Below are positions 53,976-62,246 of a stretch of DNA of 64,000 bases, piece after piece; position 1 is the stretch's first letter, and each line of letters begins with the position of its first letter. Where the stretch lies: assembly GCF_000374585.1 (NCBI RefSeq), contig NZ_KB894644.1, forward strand, positions 292,133 to 356,132, in the 5' to 3' direction. The DNA is from Phocaeicola barnesiae DSM 18169 = JCM 13652 (GTDB lineage: Bacteria; Bacteroidota; Bacteroidia; Bacteroidales; Bacteroidaceae). Both the position numbers and the translations under genes were made by a program. Under the pieces are notes generated by a model. The model was not told where the DNA came from. It saw only the letters and a list, made by a program, of their open reading frames with translations, and searched no databases.

Positions 53976-54803
53976 ATGGACGATAAAAAGTTACATCGTT
54001 GCTTCACCTTCTCAGAAGACCAGTTGAAGCATCTTCGAAGCAAGAAGTACAAGATTGACCGTATGGAATGCTTCATGTCGCTTGTGGATCTTGCCGAGCC
54101 AGTTCCAAAACTTGTGCAAATCAGCAAGACCAAGCAAGTTGAAATCTTGGCAGGTCAGGTTATGGTTGACAATACCCAACTTGCCAAACTCTGGGATAAA
54201 GACCGCAAGACGGTTCCAAAGCTGTTGGATGCTATGGAGGCTGTGGGCATTTTCTCTTCACAGGAAGTGGAAGATAACCGCATCTACACCCTTCATTGTC
54301 TTTCGGGTTGGTATGTGGATGCCAAGTTCGTGTCGAATGCCTTTGCCTTAAAGCGCAATAACGACAGTACGGCAATCATCCATGCGGAAGTTCCTGCCTC
54401 CAAGGTCATCATCACAGAGAATCCTGATGACAAGAAGAAGGACAAGGAAGGTTCCGCTTCTGCCGATGACAAATCCAAGGACTCTGCCGAGGGCAATAAT
54501 CCTCAGACAACTGGCAATGTGTCGCACCAATCACCACAATCTAATGATAGTGGCAATGTGGGTAAGTCTGGAGCAGATGGCAACAAGTCACCATCACCTC
54601 CTGAAAACAATTCCCCTCAGTCTGCTGACAGCCCTTCGCCCCAAGGTGAAGCCGATGGCAAGCAGAATGAAGGGAAGCAGCATGAGCAGACTCCTTCTCA
54701 GCAGGGAGGACAGCAGCCACAGCAGCCTAACGGCAACCAAGGACAGCCTAACAACGGCTATCAGAAGCCCAACGGCTACTACCACCAGAACGGCAACAAA
54801 TAG
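53976..54803 (+). CDS. Winged-helix-type protein with disordered tail
   Basis: The first 130 residues of this 275-residue protein look like a replication/regulatory winged helix, with FMSLVDLAEPVPKLVQISKT and the helix pair NTQLAKLWDKDRKTVPKLLDAM. The last 130 residues are low complexity, rich in Pro, Gln, Asn, Ser and Gly. The family is not named with confidence; position between recombinases and mobilization genes suggests replication initiation or regulation. Confidence 0.6.
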   Translation: MDDKKLHRCFTFSEDQLKHLRSKKYKIDRMECFMSLVDLAEPVPKLVQISKTKQVEILAGQVMVDNTQLAKLWDKDRKTVPKLLDAMEAVGIFSSQEVEDNRIYTLHCLSGWYVDAKFVSNAFALKRNNDSTAIIHAEVPASKVIITENPDDKKKDKEGSASADDKSKDSAEGNNPQTTGNVSHQSPQSNDSGNVGKSGADGNKSPSPPENNSPQSADSPSPQGEADGKQNEGKQHEQTPSQQGGQQPQQPNGNQGQPNNGYQKPNGYYHQNGNK

Positions 54804-55091
54804 CCGTCTGAGGACTCAGGAATGCGACCTGCACCGCCAAACCATCCCAAAGGACGTTTACCGATACAGGACGATACGGCAAGCCGAAACGACCTTCTAA
54901 GCCCTGACGAGAACTTAGCAGGTAAAAGGACCGATTTTTAAGAGGTACTTTTCGAGAAATCCTTTTGTACTACATTATTTGTGACCAAATTTATGCAGTC
55001 CTAAAAGTTTCTCGGGCTACTCGCAGGCTCGCAGACCTATGTCCTTCTTTTTTACTGATTTATATTCATCCCTTTAATCATATTCAAAGAT
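54804..55091 (+). other. Intergenic region upstream of the mobilization genes (candidate oriT)
   Basis: No gene. The area directly upstream of MobC and relaxase genes is where transfer origins usually lie. An inverted repeat CGAGAAA (54953-54959) with TTTCTCG (55008-55014) encloses 48 bases. GGTACTTTTCGAG and TCTCGGGC are features of note, but no nick site was recognised. Confidence 0.4.
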
Positions 55092-55490
55092 ATGGCTAAG
55101 AAAAAGAAGATTATCAAGAAGACACCCACAAGGGTGCATTCCTTCCGCTGTACCGATAAGGACTGGAAGGAACTGAAAAAACTCGCTAAGGAATGTGGTA
55201 TGAGCATAGGCAAGTATCTCGTTGAGACTGGCAAGAAGCATCACCCACGTCAGCGACTCACTCCAGAGGAAAGCAAAGCCCTGAACTCTCTGACTGAGGC
55301 ACGTACCGACTTGATAAAAGTCCGCAGTAAGTTGCACGATGCTTCACCCGAGGAAAAGCAGAAGATGTTCAGATCTCCAAAGTTCATGAAGTGGTGGATT
55401 GAAGCCGTTGAACGACTCATCAAACACTGGTATAGCATTGAAGACAACCTTACTTCTCCTGTACTGACCAAAGTTCAAGAAGACGAATGA
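55092..55490 (+). CDS. MobC-like plasmid mobilization relaxosome protein
   Basis: This 132-residue protein has a basic N-terminus and a ribbon-helix-helix-like region (VHSFRCTDKDWKELKKLAKECGMSIGKYLVETG), as in MobC proteins that help the relaxase bind oriT. It overlaps the relaxase start by 4 bases (ATGA), so the two are translationally coupled. Confidence 0.78.
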   Translation: MAKKKKIIKKTPTRVHSFRCTDKDWKELKKLAKECGMSIGKYLVETGKKHHPRQRLTPEESKALNSLTEARTDLIKVRSKLHDASPEEKQKMFRSPKFMKWWIEAVERLIKHWYSIEDNLTSPVLTKVQEDE

Positions 55491-56725
55491 TTATACTCGC
55501 AAGACCAGTAGCCTATGGCGGCAATGCCGCAAGGTACGCAATGGAGAAGGAGGATGCAACCGTGGTCAAGGTGAACCACATGCCTGACTATCTCGATGCC
55601 ACCGAAATCTGGTATCGGATGAAGCATCACTGCCAGTTGCATCAACAGGACAGGACTGTTGGGCGAAAGTTGGAACGCTTCATGACCACGTTTGTACTCT
55701 CCCCATCCAAGGAAGAGTCAGAGAACTATACCTTGGATGACTGGGCAAACCTCGCTGATGAAGGATTGGAAGCTTTGGATTCAGTCGGACTTTTACCCAA
55801 AGGCTTTAAGGAGAAGGTCAAGACCAATTTCCGCAATTCTATGAGTGTTGCTGCCTTGCATCGGGATTCCAAGTCTGGAACCCTTCACCTGCATCTTGAC
55901 TGTTGCCGTGTGGATAATGACGGCAAGACCAACGATGTTCACGATGTTCACATCAGAGCAATAAGGGCTGCGGAAATTATCAACGCAAGGCATGGTTGGG
56001 AGCAACCTCAGGAGGTTCGTGAAATGCGCCAACAAGATATAGCGGAGTTTTGCGAATATACCCTTCAGAAGATGGATAGTTTCGACATTGACCGTTACTT
56101 TGATATGCTTCGCATGAGAGGCTATGAGGTCAATCCAAGGTATGACACTACTAACTGCAAACTTGTGGGCTACACCATCGGCAAGAATGCCTCAGTGTTC
56201 AAGGCTTCTGCCATCGGTCGAAAGTTCATGGTATCACAGCTTGAAGCCACATGGAAGAAGATGCATCCTAAGCCTACTCAGGTCAAGATGCGACCTGCTT
56301 CACCTTCCGTTTCACCGGCTCGCCCTGCTCGCCCTGTTGCTCAGACAACGAAACCTACCCAGTCCAATTCTAAGCCATTGCCAGTTGCTACCAAGACTGC
56401 CTTCAATGTCAATGTTAGCGGTGAAATGAAGAGAATCTATATTCCGAACACGGTCAAGGACATCTTCCTCAATGAGGTTCAGGTTCCTGATTCTGATATG
56501 ACTGCATCAAGAGAGGACATTTCTCATGTAGGTATGCTTCTCTTCCTTGATATGATTGATGCAGCAACAACCGTGTCCGAATCTTGTGGCGGTGGTGGTT
56601 CTGCTCCTTCCTCTGGTTGGGGTAAGGATGATGACGAAGACGAGCGTGAGCGGGCTCGCCGTTGCCTCCAGATGGCTCATGCCATGTGCAAGCCACCGCA
56701 GAAAAGACGTTCATTCCACCGTTAG
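55487..56725 (+). CDS. Relaxase (MobA-like)
   Basis: This 412-residue protein nicks oriT and leads the single strand into the recipient. The metal-binding HxHxD-type motif is seen in SGTLHLHLDCCRVD (about residues 122-135); a candidate catalytic Tyr lies near residue 18 (AARYAMEK). The C-terminal third is proline-rich and disordered, with a glycine-rich GGGGSAPSSGWG segment. It has an N-terminal frame of the relaxase/mobilization nuclease type. No type IV coupling protein is present in the window. Confidence 0.82.
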   Translation: MIILARPVAYGGNAARYAMEKEDATVVKVNHMPDYLDATEIWYRMKHHCQLHQQDRTVGRKLERFMTTFVLSPSKEESENYTLDDWANLADEGLEALDSVGLLPKGFKEKVKTNFRNSMSVAALHRDSKSGTLHLHLDCCRVDNDGKTNDVHDVHIRAIRAAEIINARHGWEQPQEVREMRQQDIAEFCEYTLQKMDSFDIDRYFDMLRMRGYEVNPRYDTTNCKLVGYTIGKNASVFKASAIGRKFMVSQLEATWKKMHPKPTQVKMRPASPSVSPARPARPVAQTTKPTQSNSKPLPVATKTAFNVNVSGEMKRIYIPNTVKDIFLNEVQVPDSDMTASREDISHVGMLLFLDMIDAATTVSESCGGGGSAPSSGWGKDDDEDERERARRCLQMAHAMCKPPQKRRSFHR

Positions 56726-56742
56726 ACAAATCCTACATATCA

Positions 56743-57360
56743 ATGAGAAGAACAAAACATGTAGAAGAACTCATCGAAGATGACGAGCAGAAGCCTGACT
56801 TCGATGACATGATGAACGAAGTCCAGGAAGAGATTGAAGAGCATGATGCCGAGGATGCTGTTGTCAGTCGTGCGCCTGAACTCAGGCAGTTGAGTGAGAA
56901 CATTGACAAAGCGACCAACACTTGGATCAATGCAACTCTTCAACTGGAGTCTGCCATCCGTAAGTACAATTCAGCTCAGACTGCTCTTGGCAATGCCGTT
57001 GACACTATCAGTGGTAAGGTTGACACCATCAATACCCACATTGACAATGTTCTGAAGGATGCCCCAACCAAGTTGAAGGTTTCAGTCAGAGTCGATGATG
57101 TTGACTGGAAGAAGATTCAGGACATGTTCGACAAACAACATGAATGGATGACCACTCAGATGCAGAAGCATATCCGTGAGGTCAATCAAATGTTTTATGA
57201 AGAACGTAGAAGGGTTCAGGAAAGGTACAAGGAGTACGACGGAACCTACCTCGGACACTATGTGCAGTATTTCTTCTGGTTCTTCTTTGTCCTTGGACTC
57301 GTTATTTTCGGCTTGGCTATCTTCCTGATGCTCGACAGTCACTACCACTGGACGAAGTAA
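56743..57360 (+). CDS. Coiled-coil protein with C-terminal membrane helix (mobilization cluster)
   Basis: This 205-residue protein has a helical, coiled-coil-prone middle (about 50-115) and one strong membrane helix at the end (about 176-198, FFWFFFVLGLVIFGLAIFL). I chose the ATG at 56743 (MRRTKHVEELIED), preceded by the TATCA context seen before other starts of element 2; a longer frame overlaps the relaxase gene. It could anchor the relaxosome to the membrane, but no family is recognised. Confidence 0.65.
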   Translation: MRRTKHVEELIEDDEQKPDFDDMMNEVQEEIEEHDAEDAVVSRAPELRQLSENIDKATNTWINATLQLESAIRKYNSAQTALGNAVDTISGKVDTINTHIDNVLKDAPTKLKVSVRVDDVDWKKIQDMFDKQHEWMTTQMQKHIREVNQMFYEERRRVQERYKEYDGTYLGHYVQYFFWFFFVLGLVIFGLAIFLMLDSHYHWTK

Positions 57361-57382
57361 TCTAATGTTTATACCCTCCAAA

Positions 57383-57430
57383 ATCCCTACGAAACTTGGC
57401 ATAGTCTAAGTTTGTAGGGATATTTTTTTT
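57383..57430 (+). terminator. Terminator of the mobilization operon
   Basis: The arms ATCCCTAC (57383-57390) and GTAGGGAT (57414-57421), with an inner AAACTT/AAGTTT pair, form a stem. A run of eight T follows (57423-57430). Confidence 0.88.
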
Positions 57431-57494
57431 CTTGAAAACGTCATTTTCTTGAAAATGTGCACTATTGCCCGTTGTGGGAGCCAGATAGCATGAG

Positions 57495-57592
57495 TAACTT
57501 TGCACCGTCAAAATAAACGAGTGTAAACCTAATTGTTATAAAGTAAGCATTCCGTAAACCACGTATAGATGGTTATGGAATACTTTTTATAT
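57495..57592 (+). ncRNA. Candidate small RNA with its own promoter and terminator
   Basis: A TAACTTTG box (57495-57502) has TTG at 57472-57474 exactly 20 bases upstream, a good -33/-7 pair. About 40 bases downstream an imperfect hairpin (57541-57560 with 57571-57585) ends in TTTTT. A transcript of about 85 bases is predicted. It carries no open frame of note. The hairpin could instead serve the convergent nucleosidase gene. Confidence 0.4.
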
Positions 57593-57628
57593 AGTCCGCT
57601 AAATGGGAATTTACAATTCTGATATACT

Positions 57629-58378
57629 TCAGATGTAGGTTGCCGTTTCTAAAGCAATATAAAGTTTGTTTAAACTATGGTTGGCATTGTTCAAGCCTTT
57701 GGCTTCATATCCATTTGTATCCAAAATGTCACCTGTTTCAAAAAAAGCATACAACTTCAAATTGTAGAAGTCGCACACAGATTGAACTCCAGCCAATTCC
57801 ATTTCTACAGCGATGCACCCTTCTTCCATACGTTTGCGTACAAGTCCTTTTGTTTCTCTGATCATCGAATCTGTCGTCCATATTTTACCTGTAATATATG
57901 GTACAGATAATTTGTCGAAAATTATGGAAAGTTCCTTGCTTGCGGCTATATCAATATAGTCGGATGGTGCTGCAAAATAATATGAACACCCGTCCCCTCT
58001 GTAACTTTGTGTCGGTATGATAAATCTACCTTGTGTGGTTGTACGGTCAAGACTGCCACAGGAACCGAACATAATGAACTTTGATGCTCCAGTTAGCCAG
58101 CTTGCAAGATGACATTGAGAGGATGCTACTGCTGAACCTATTCCTGACAGGTAGAAAGTTATCGTAACTCCTTTATAAGTTGTTTTATAGATATGCGTAT
58201 CGCCATTGCAAGCCGGCATAGTTGCAATAATTTCAGATTCGTAGGAATCAAGTAAATGCCGATGAATCTCCTTCGAGAATATTATCAGGCATATATCTGC
58301 AAAATCTCCACGTCTGCCGTAGAAATCAAACAGATTGATCATTGGTTCAGTTTCAATATCATAACTATCAGTAATCAT
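57629..58378 (-). CDS. Nucleoside phosphorylase-like protein
   Basis: This 249-residue protein is of the PNP/UDP phosphorylase fold. Typical parts are the glycine-rich strand SGIGSAVASSQCHLA (about 73-87), FMFGSCGSL (about 98-107) and EMELAGVQSVCDF (about 193-205), the latter with the Glu that binds the ribose. It cleaves nucleosides or modified nucleotides in the family. Its gene begins 11 bases after the nucleotidyltransferase gene, so the two are one transcript. The pairing is unusual; no salvage genes lie nearby. Confidence 0.78.
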   Translation of the reverse strand: MITDSYDIETEPMINLFDFYGRRGDFADICLIIFSKEIHRHLLDSYESEIIATMPACNGDTHIYKTTYKGVTITFYLSGIGSAVASSQCHLASWLTGASKFIMFGSCGSLDRTTTQGRFIIPTQSYRGDGCSYYFAAPSDYIDIAASKELSIIFDKLSVPYITGKIWTTDSMIRETKGLVRKRMEEGCIAVEMELAGVQSVCDFYNLKLYAFFETGDILDTNGYEAKGLNNANHSLNKLYIALETATYI

Positions 58379-58389
58379 AGCATATTGAA

Positions 58390-58890
58390 TCAGATGTGAG
58401 TTTTATATTGCTCCGGTATCTCAAGATTGAAAGTTCTGCATAATAACAGGACGTCGTGGACATCATTTTCATCGTATTCATATCCAAGATGGAACTGTAC
58501 CTGTGCCTCCGGGTTTATGCATGTTACCTCAATATTCCCGATATTTCCTTTACCTGAGAAAGTTTCGCTTGGGAAAGTGTATCCGTCATATAGAATTCCA
58601 TCTTCGACATATTCGAAACAATGCAGATCGATTATTCTTCCGTTGTCATCTTTCCAGACAGTATGGCTATCGGTCGTATAGTCCATTACAACTTCTCTGT
58701 ATCCCTTCCAGGTAATCACGGATATGGCCTTACCATAGTCTTTCTTCTCTACGAACAGATCGATGTCGTTATGTATTCTTGTTTCTCTGCCTATAAGTGC
58801 ATCGACACCCCAACCGCCGTCCAGAAACACCTTTACAGATGCTTCAGACAGCATTTCAAGAATCTCACATGCATCAAAATAAGTGACCAT
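58390..58890 (-). CDS. Lincosamide-type nucleotidyltransferase
   Basis: This 166-residue protein has the antibiotic nucleotidyltransferase signature GGWGVDALIGRETRIHNDIDLF (the GG and DxD metal site, residues about 25-44). Further matches are DYTTDSHTVWKDDNGRIIDLHCFEY and the C-terminal FHLGYEYDENDVHDVLLLC. It closely resembles the small lincosamide nucleotidyltransferases (Lnu(A)/Lnu(C)-type), which adenylate clindamycin. The start at 58890 is set by a -7 box (58911-58918); a longer frame adds 36 residues from elsewhere. Aminoglycoside specificity is the alternative. Confidence 0.75.
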   Translation of the reverse strand: MVTYFDACEILEMLSEASVKVFLDGGWGVDALIGRETRIHNDIDLFVEKKDYGKAISVITWKGYREVVMDYTTDSHTVWKDDNGRIIDLHCFEYVEDGILYDGYTFPSETFSGKGNIGNIEVTCINPEAQVQFHLGYEYDENDVHDVLLLCRTFNLEIPEQYKTHI

Positions 58891-58910
58891 AAAATTGCAA
58901 TTTATCGGTG

Positions 58911-58918
58911 CAAATATA
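58911..58918 (-). promoter_or_regulatory. -7 promoter box of the nucleotidyltransferase operon
   Basis: On the minus strand this reads TATATTTG, a full TAnnTTTG match, 20 bases before the start codon at 58890. Confidence 0.7.
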
Positions 58919-58997
58919 ACGAATCCTTCAGAAAGAACCCCCTTGTTTGCTGTAAGAAGTCGAAGAACAATCGAAGAAACTCCGATTTCTACGACCA

Positions 58998-60002
58998 TTA
59001 TCGAAGAATCTCTGCGCTTTGTCCTTGAAACTCAAAGCTATCAGGGAAAGATTGTAGTCTTGCAGACTCTCTGATAGTTGGGATTCTATGAAACAGTGGG
59101 TGAAAATAATTGCTATGTGCATTTCCTGTATCAATAGTACAAGATTGAGTTCTGGGATCAAGTCTCTTGTATGCAGAAGAATGTCGGTTTTGACGATTAG
59201 TCGGCCACAATTCTGCTGGCACATTTTGCCAATTACCTCCCTGTGGGACATGCTTTATGCGGTCTTGAACCTTTTGTGCAGGATAGACAATATCTTGATC
59301 AAGAATAGAATTATCCTTTGTTCTTAAGAATTTTCGCAGTGGTGTATCTGCAGGTGTAGATATTTGCTTAACTCCGTCTGGACTTTGTTCAAAGCAATAC
59401 AATTCCCCAATTGCATCTTCTACAGTTGTCTTTTCTTGCTTTTCTATTTTGCTGAAGTCGAATTTAATATCTTTGTAGTCTTTACGAACTCCTACAATAA
59501 TTGCTCTCTTTCTATTTTGAGGGACACCGTATTCGGACGCATCGAGTACCTGATAAGTTATGTTATACTCTTCAGCACCTAATATCTCCTTGATACGCTC
59601 AATAGCGTAACCATTATCTCTTGTAAGAAGTCCTCTTACATTTTCGATCATGATTACTTTAGGATGTATCTTTTGAACAAATCGAATATATTCAAAGAAC
59701 AACTTGTTTCGTGGATCCTCCATCTCCTTCTGCCAACGATTAGCTGACGAAAAACCTTGGCATGGAGGTCCACCAACAATTACATCAACATCACCATACT
59801 CTTCTTCGATTTGACTATCTGGGAAGGTTGTGATGTCTATGTTGTGAACTTTTGCCTTCTTGAAATTATGTTGGAAGGTAATGGTTGCATATTCATTGAA
59901 ATCAATGCCACCTGCAATATCAAAGCCTGCAAGAGCATAGCCCTCGCTTATGCCTCCGCAACCACAAAATAGGTCTAACACCTTGTATTTTTTCTTTGCC
60001 AT
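58998..60002 (-). pseudogene. DNA (cytosine-5) methyltransferase lacking motif X
   Basis: This 334-residue protein has motif I LDLFCGCGGISEGYALAG (about residue 9), motif IV GGPPCQGFSSANR with the catalytic Cys (about 80), ENV in IMIENVRG, the motif VIII area QNRKRAIIVGV, a target-recognition region and motif IX RESARLQSFPDSFEF. After FEFQG the frame ends in SAEILR, so motif X (GNAVPP-type) is absent. The missing end coincides with the nucleotidyltransferase cassette. It is probably inactive unless another protein supplies motif X. Confidence 0.85.
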
Positions 60003-60003
60003 T

Positions 60004-60282
60004 TTATGCTACATTTATACCAAGAGCCGTTTGAAGCTCCTTCAATCCGATGGAGTAAATATCAACTCCTTCATTATCACATACTCTGAAACATTCGTCC
60101 ATCAAGCGATTGTAAATAGCACATTCATCAATCGTAAAAGTATTGATGCCGCCCTCGCATGACACATAATCCTCGAACATATCATCAGGATGGAAATTCA
60201 CCTTGCGTTCATAAACCAGGTGATGGAAAAATGTTTCAACATCCTTTGTTGACAGGATATGATTTTCTTTGCCGTAGATCAT
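60004..60282 (-). CDS. Small hypothetical protein of the R-M cluster
   Basis: This 92-residue helical, acidic protein has no named family. Its start overlaps the preceding regulator's stop (ATGA) and its stop lies one base before the methyltransferase start, so it belongs to the same operon. Confidence 0.65.
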   Translation of the reverse strand: MIYGKENHILSTKDVETFFHHLVYERKVNFHPDDMFEDYVSCEGGINTFTIDECAIYNRLMDECFRVCDNEGVDIYSIGLKELQTALGINVA

Positions 60283-60488
60283 AATTCTTCGTTAGGCTCC
60301 TTAATCAAATCTGCAACTTTCACATTAAGACACTTGGCAATCAAAGCCAGTGTTTTTAGGTCTGGTTGTACTGTATTTCCGCACCATTTACTAACAGTGC
60401 ACGCAGACTTCCCAACTTGCTCTGCCAACCATTTGCTTGTTTTCTCTTGCTCGGCAAGAACAGCTTTTATACGATTTAACTTAGCCAT
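60279..60488 (-). CDS. XRE-family (C-protein-like) regulator
   Basis: This 69-residue helix-turn-helix protein (TSKWLAEQVGKSACTVSKWCGN ... LKTLALIAKCLNVKVADLI) matches the XRE type. The start at 60488 is used because a -7 box (TAACTTTG, 60516-60523 on the minus strand) overlaps the longer frame. As first gene of a three-gene operon with a methyltransferase it resembles the controller of a restriction-modification system. No restriction endonuclease gene is left in the window. Confidence 0.82.
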   Translation of the reverse strand: MAKLNRIKAVLAEQEKTSKWLAEQVGKSACTVSKWCGNTVQPDLKTLALIAKCLNVKVADLIKEPNEEL

Positions 60489-60515
60489 ATTAGTCAATAA
60501 AAATAAACTTTGGTG

Positions 60516-60523
60516 CAAAGTTA
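60516..60523 (-). promoter_or_regulatory. -7 promoter box of the methyltransferase operon
   Basis: On the minus strand it reads TAACTTTG, 27 bases upstream of the XRE start at 60488. Confidence 0.75.
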
Positions 60524-62067
60524 ATAAAATTCCGTGAGACTAAAGAGACTTATACGTAGAAAGTTAAACATACAACTGTATTTTCGCAGAAAATACTATA
60601 AAATGCCACCTGAAAAGCCCACTTTTCGTGCACATTTTTCCAACTAAAGCCATTTTTTCAACCTGATTGCTGAAACGACAATAAGGTTCACAATACCTGA
60701 TTTTGCACCTTCAGGAACGCAGCACAAAATGATAGAAAATGAAAATTTCCGTTCATTTCCGTGTTAAGATATGTTAAGCAGATGTCTTCATTTTGGGGTT
60801 TTTGAAATTTTTGTTTCCAGTTTGTTTCTTTTGGTACTTTTTGCTTTTTGGGAGTGTTGATATTCAGCACTTTACAATTCGGAAGCAGATTCTCAAAAAA
60901 AAGATCATGATGGTTGTTGGTGCATGTATCTTCCTTGTAAAGAGTATGTAACAAAGAAGAAATCACATTGATTGTTTCCATTTAAAAAAAATCGCTATTC
61001 TTCTCCATATTCTTTAATGAAAAGAATCTCCTCAACAATATAGTGACAGATAATTGAGAACAGTGATTTTAAGAAGATAGATTTGCTAAAACTTGTTCGA
61101 AGGATTTTTGATATTCATCATAAAGTATACAGCTATATAGATATTAGTCGGGATACTTCCTCGTAAATCAATAATGTATGCTTCTTAACTGCACTTTACT
61201 ATATTTGCCTAACGTCCATGCAACAAGCTTTATGCTGGTTGATATAGTTTACATTGTCTATGGTCATCTCAGATGGTCTGACGTTTGAACAACCCAATGA
61301 GATAGAAGCCAAATCCTTCAAGTATATGATAATCATGCTTTTTATTAGCTCATGATAACTATGTGTGATTTACAGTCTTGCGAAAGCCGAGATGATTAAG
61401 TATATTGGAGTGAGCCTCCAAGCTTAGACAGATGTCTATTTGCAAATCACACTCGGTCAACTGTCCAAACAGTCAACGAGGCAGATGAGAGTAGCTTTTG
61501 AGATTCTTGACATGTCGATCTCCTTTATATTATTTTACCAGTTTGTTAAACTGAAAGTGCAGTATAAACCTCATGACTTGGGAGAATATAAACTTTCCTT
61601 AATTCATAATCTTGATATTTTGGACAACAAGAATAATAAATCAATTTCAAATCAAAAAATCAATAATATAAATTGAATGTTAATATCATAATAATAGTGG
61701 ATAGATTTTTATCGCTTCATTACTATTAGAGAAGATATGTTAATATATAATAAAAAACACCATCATTAAATGGAGTGATTGATAAAATTATTATATTTAC
61801 ATCAAACCATACGAGCGCGAAACTTGCAGGGGGTAGAGGAGTTAAAAAGAGTTATCACCCACCAAAGTAGCTTAGGTGTTAAAGCCGATATTCAAGTGTA
61901 TAATTGACATCTTTATTTCGCAAAGGTATTGGCTTGACTTCTTAACTACAACTAATTAATAAACTTGCGCAAATTAAATATTTAACTTAATGGAAAAATA
62001 TTGTGTAAATAAATCCATACATAAATATTGATCGGTTATTTAAAGTATTAACTAAAAATTTGAAACA
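60524..62067. other. Long AT-rich, mostly non-coding region
   Basis: This stretch of about 1.5 kb has only weak open frames. One minus-strand frame (60688-60981) is listed separately; a plus-strand frame at 61440-61676 looks spurious. Near 61815-61990 there is a denser segment with many runs of purines (GGGGGTAGAGGAG) and a minus-strand TACCTTTG at 61921-61928, which could be a promoter pointing left. The rest resembles decayed insertion DNA, but no transposase was recognised. Confidence 0.45.
60688..60981 (-). CDS. Possible small hypothetical protein
   Basis: A 97-residue frame (METINVISSLLHTLYKEDTC...) rich in Asn, Lys and Cys. Its codon usage suits the AT-rich surroundings, but no family is recognised and no clear ribosome site is seen. 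It may be the remnant of a mobile-element gene. Confidence 0.3.
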   Translation of the reverse strand: METINVISSLLHTLYKEDTCTNNHHDLFFENLLPNCKVLNINTPKKQKVPKETNWKQKFQKPQNEDICLTYLNTEMNGNFHFLSFCAAFLKVQNQVL

Positions 62068-62181
62068 ATGAAAGAACAAGGAAATGAACTTCAATTTGAA
62101 GAACTTTTTTGCATTATTAAGCATTGCTCGAACAAAGAGGTGCGTGATTTATGCATAGGTGGTTGCGTGTCTAATTCTTGA
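62068..62181 (+). CDS. Candidate RiPP precursor peptide (37 residues, four Cys)
   Basis: This short frame, too short for usual gene calls, encodes MKEQGNELQFEELFCIIKHC followed by SNKEVRDLCIGGCVSNS. Cysteines fall at positions 15, 20, 29 and 33. A glutamate-rich N-terminus would suit a leader, and a GG pair precedes the last Cys. It ends 65 bases before a radical SAM/SPASM gene with a probable peptide-recognition domain, so it is the natural substrate candidate. The cysteines could be cross-linked to alpha, beta or gamma carbons. No known precursor family was matched with confidence. Confidence 0.7.
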   Translation: MKEQGNELQFEELFCIIKHCSNKEVRDLCIGGCVSNS

Positions 62182-62246
62182 ATCTACAATTTTAAAACTT
62201 ATAGTCTTTGTCTTAAGGATTTCTTGATACAAAGACTATTTTATAT

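Larger units (their letters stand above)
48982..57430. mobile_element. Element 2: mobilizable element with three tyrosine recombinases
   Basis: The left boundary is the break in the DUF4134 gene. The region holds three tyrosine recombinase genes, a HTH excisionase, a wHTH protein, a MobC-like protein, a relaxase and a coiled-coil membrane protein, all on the plus strand, ending in a terminator at 57383-57430. No transfer channel genes are present, so it would rely on a helper for conjugation. The right end was not found; adjacent minus-strand genes (57629-60488) may be its cargo. Confidence 0.7.

Noticed and set aside
54382..54900. Overlapping plus-strand frame of 172 codons
   Set aside because: It overlaps the low-complexity tail of the gene at 53976 in another frame and has no family match.
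57374..57384. CCTCCAAAAT also present at the left end of element 2 (48993)
   Set aside because: The 10-base match lies at the edge of the mobilization operon's terminator, and the sequence to its right is not the missing half of the DUF4134 gene, so it is probably chance.
57495..60523. Inverted TAACTTTGCACC at both ends of the cargo region
   Set aside because: Both are -7 promoter boxes with the common Bacteroidetes context, so they need not be element ends.
61440..61676. Open frame of 78 codons starting at TTG
   Set aside because: Weak start, no family and AT-rich C-terminus; more likely chance.
62030..62050. Sequence ATCGGTTATTTAAAGTA resembling the mnmE 3' end ATCGGTAAATAAAGTA
   Set aside because: The two differ by a gap and substitutions; a true attachment-site repeat should be near identical.
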